From JAYXXU01 sp049301135 (GTDB taxonomy: Bacteria > Pseudomonadota > Gammaproteobacteria > Pseudomonadales > Moraxellaceae), in the NCBI GenBank assembly GCA_049301135.1, contig JBAQKP010000039.1, positions 1 through 7,253 on the forward strand: 7,253 nt of DNA, in the 5' to 3' direction. Below are positions 5,764 through 7,253 of the stretch, piece after piece. The notes under the pieces are model-generated. The model had not been told where the DNA came from. It saw only the letters and a program-made list of their open reading frames with translations, and made no database searches. A program made the translations under genes and the position numbers. Each line of letters opens with the position of its first letter. Positions within the stretch are counted from its first letter, which is position 1.

Positions 5764-6573
5764 ATGGCACGGATCGAAGACACGATTTTAGGCACAATCG
5801 TTGCACGTAAACGCGAAGAAGTTGCCGAGCGCCAGCAGCGAATTGGCCTACACGATCTCGAGCAGCAAGCAAAAACTGCAAGTGCGATTCGACCTTTTGC
5901 ACAAGCCCTGACACGCACACGACCAGCGGTGATTGCCGAAATTAAAAAAGCATCTCCGTCTAAAGGTGTGATTCGCGCCAATTTTCAACCGGTGGAAATC
6001 GCTGCACAATACCAACGCGCTGGTGCAGCCTGTCTGTCCGTCTTGACCGATATGGATTTTTTTCAAGGCAATGACCACTACTTGCGCGCTGCCCGCTCCG
6101 CTTGCCAACTGCCGGTACTGCGCAAAGATTTTATGATCGACCCGTATCAAATTATTGAAAGTCGGGCGATTGGCGCAGATGCAGTGCTGCTGATTGCGGC
6201 CTGTTTGTCCGATGCGCAGATGAAAGAACTGCACGACGTTGCAGTGGCGCAACAGATGGACGTGCTGGTCGAAGTGCATGATCGGGCGGAACTAGAACGC
6301 GCCCTGCAACTGCCGACCCGTCTGATCGGGATCAACAATCGCAACCTGAAAAACTTTAATGTCAGCCTAAACGTCACCCTCGGTCTGCGCCAATATGTGC
6401 CAAAAGATCGTCTCCTGATCACCGAAAGTGGCATCAGCAAACCGACTGATGTGGACTTAATGTTGGCCAACGGAATTGAGCACTTCTTGGTCGGTGAAAG
6501 CATGATGCGTGCGGAACGGCCTGATTTGGCATTTACCGAGCTGTTTGGTCAACCCAAGCGTCTGTCTATATAA
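5764..6573 (+). CDS. trpC: Indole-3-glycerol phosphate synthase
   Basis: A 269-residue TIM-barrel enzyme that closes and decarboxylates CdRP to indole-3-glycerol phosphate, the fourth step from chorismate. By position in family motifs the catalytic residues are E59 and K61 in AEIKKASPSKG, K121 in LRKDFMID, E170 in LVEVHD, N191 in INNRNL, and E221-S222 in ITESGI. The phosphate-binding end GIEHFLVGES is also present. It is monofunctional, with no fused TrpF domain. The ATG has AGGA at 5753-5756 with 7-nt spacing. It follows trpD in the same direction and is followed after 47 bp by a Smr-domain gene. Confidence 0.97.
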   Translation: MARIEDTILGTIVARKREEVAERQQRIGLHDLEQQAKTASAIRPFAQALTRTRPAVIAEIKKASPSKGVIRANFQPVEIAAQYQRAGAACLSVLTDMDFFQGNDHYLRAARSACQLPVLRKDFMIDPYQIIESRAIGADAVLLIAACLSDAQMKELHDVAVAQQMDVLVEVHDRAELERALQLPTRLIGINNRNLKNFNVSLNVTLGLRQYVPKDRLLITESGISKPTDVDLMLANGIEHFLVGESMMRAERPDLAFTELFGQPKRLSI

Positions 6574-6595
6574 ACATCAGCCGCATAAACATCAG
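6570..6595. repeat. 11-bp direct repeat at the trpC end
   Basis: ATAAACATCAG occurs at 6570-6580 and again at 6585-6595, a 15-bp period. The first copy contains the trpC stop codon TAA (6571-6573). The repeat fills about half of the 47-bp gap before the Smr gene. Confidence 0.7.
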
Positions 6596-6620
6596 GTCAA
6601 ATCAGAGGACGCCACGCACT

Positions 6621-7253
6621 ATGCCCAAAGTGACAGCCAAGCCGCTTAATGATTTACAGCGACTTAAACTTGAACTGAGTGCGGTACGACGGCAGGCCGA
6701 GCAGCAAGCAGCACTTGAAGCGGCGCAACTGGCTGAGCAGCAGCGCCTCCAAGCCGAAAATCGGCCAGACCTGTTTCAACACGCAATGCAAGGCGTGACT
6801 CCGATTGCACAAGATCCGGCTGCCGCAGTGATCCCCACGCGTCGTCGTCCGGCCAAGCCAGATGCGCAGACGCTGGCACGTCGCGCCGCAGCGCTTGGGC
6901 AAGATGGCAGTGCCAGCATGGCTGAACTGTCCGATACGCAAGCCCTGTTGAATCCGGTCGCCAGTGAAGCGTTTTTGTCGTTTCGGCAAGCCACGCTCCA
7001 GCACCGGATTTTTGAGCAACTGAAAACCGGCAAACTGCGCTGGTATGAGGCAGTCGACTTGCATGGCTGTAGTATTGAGCAAGCGCGAACGGCGGTGCTG
7101 GAACTGATCGACATCGCCAAAGCCGCCAACCAAAACGTGGTCAAAATCGTGCATGGCAAAGGCCCACAAGCGATCCTAAAAACCTGCGTGAATGGCTGGT
7201 TGCGGCAGCATCGTGAGGTATTGGCGTTTGTCAGTGCGCCGTCTGAACAAGGT
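6621..7253 (+). CDS. Smr-domain protein (C-terminus cut by right edge)
   Basis: The frame is open from the ATG at 6621 for 211 codons to the window end with no stop. Residues 10-47 are rich in Gln, Glu, Ala and Leu and look like a helical or coiled-coil segment. Residues about 60-110 are Pro/Ala-rich and basic in part (TRRRPAKP). The C-terminal part is a Smr domain with DLHG (146-149) and VHGKG (177-181), the two hallmark motifs. The usual end of the domain (a Gly-rich segment and final strand) would lie past the edge. Smr domains bind or cleave nucleic acid in MutS2 and SmrA/SmrB-type proteins, and SmrB acts on collided ribosomes; which role applies here is unclear. AGAGGA (6604-6609) is 11 nt before the ATG. 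It may be co-transcribed with trpC, but no link to tryptophan synthesis is implied. Confidence 0.9.
   Translation, partial: MPKVTAKPLNDLQRLKLELSAVRRQAEQQAALEAAQLAEQQRLQAENRPDLFQHAMQGVTPIAQDPAAAVIPTRRRPAKPDAQTLARRAAALGQDGSASMAELSDTQALLNPVASEAFLSFRQATLQHRIFEQLKTGKLRWYEAVDLHGCSIEQARTAVLELIDIAKAANQNVVKIVHGKGPQAILKTCVNGWLRQHREVLAFVSAPSEQG

Noticed and set aside
5848..6279. A 143-residue minus-strand open frame inside trpC
   Set aside because: It lies wholly within the conserved catalytic part of trpC, and its His/Cys-rich translation looks like an antisense shadow.
6654..7169. A 171-residue open frame on the minus strand opposite the Smr gene
   Set aside because: It is antisense to a gene with clear Smr motifs, its translation shows no recognisable domain, and two overlapping minus-strand frames are also open here, as expected from the base composition of the real gene.

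Overview
The window looks like chromosomal DNA of a gammaproteobacterium. The evidence is an unfused trpG-trpD-trpC cluster of the Pseudomonas/Acinetobacter type, a full-length three-domain DsbD, roughly 50-55% GC by eye, and good Shine-Dalgarno sites. A moderate-GC Moraxellaceae-like lineage is possible, but I cannot fix the genus. No tRNA, rRNA, insertion sequence, phage gene or CRISPR array is visible.

Left part (1-1629, minus strand): an envelope gene cluster read right to left. It contains a secreted TlpA-type thioredoxin, a small lipoprotein of the DUF4266 family ending in a Gly-rich Cys-Gly-Cys-Asn tail, and the N-terminal 240 residues of a DUF3570 outer-envelope protein that runs off the left edge. 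The DUF3570 start overlaps the end of the lipoprotein gene, and its ribosome binding site is made of the lipoprotein's glycine codons. Divergent from this cluster is dsbD (1833-3764, plus strand), the inner-membrane protein that carries cytoplasmic reducing power to periplasmic thioredoxin-like proteins. The 203-bp divergent region holds two perfect TTAAG-N6-TTAAG direct repeats, one pointing at each transcription unit. This is the box type used by PmrA/BqsR-class response regulators, and it suggests that both units are controlled together. I read the left half as one functional unit: DsbD reduces TlpA, and TlpA acts on a thiol client, perhaps the Cys-X-Cys tail of the lipoprotein. The function of DUF4266/DUF3570 proteins is not established to my knowledge, so this is the part most likely to hold undescribed biology.

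Right part (3765-7253, plus strand): tryptophan biosynthesis genes trpG (glutamine amidotransferase of anthranilate synthase), trpD (anthranilate phosphoribosyltransferase) and trpC (indole-3-glycerol phosphate synthase), followed by a Smr-domain protein cut by the right edge. A hairpin terminator follows dsbD. Promoter-like elements followed by hairpins lie before trpG and in the 112-bp trpD-trpC gap. Several short tandem direct repeats sit at gene ends (after tlpA, trpG and trpC) and in the trpG leader. trpE is not in the window.
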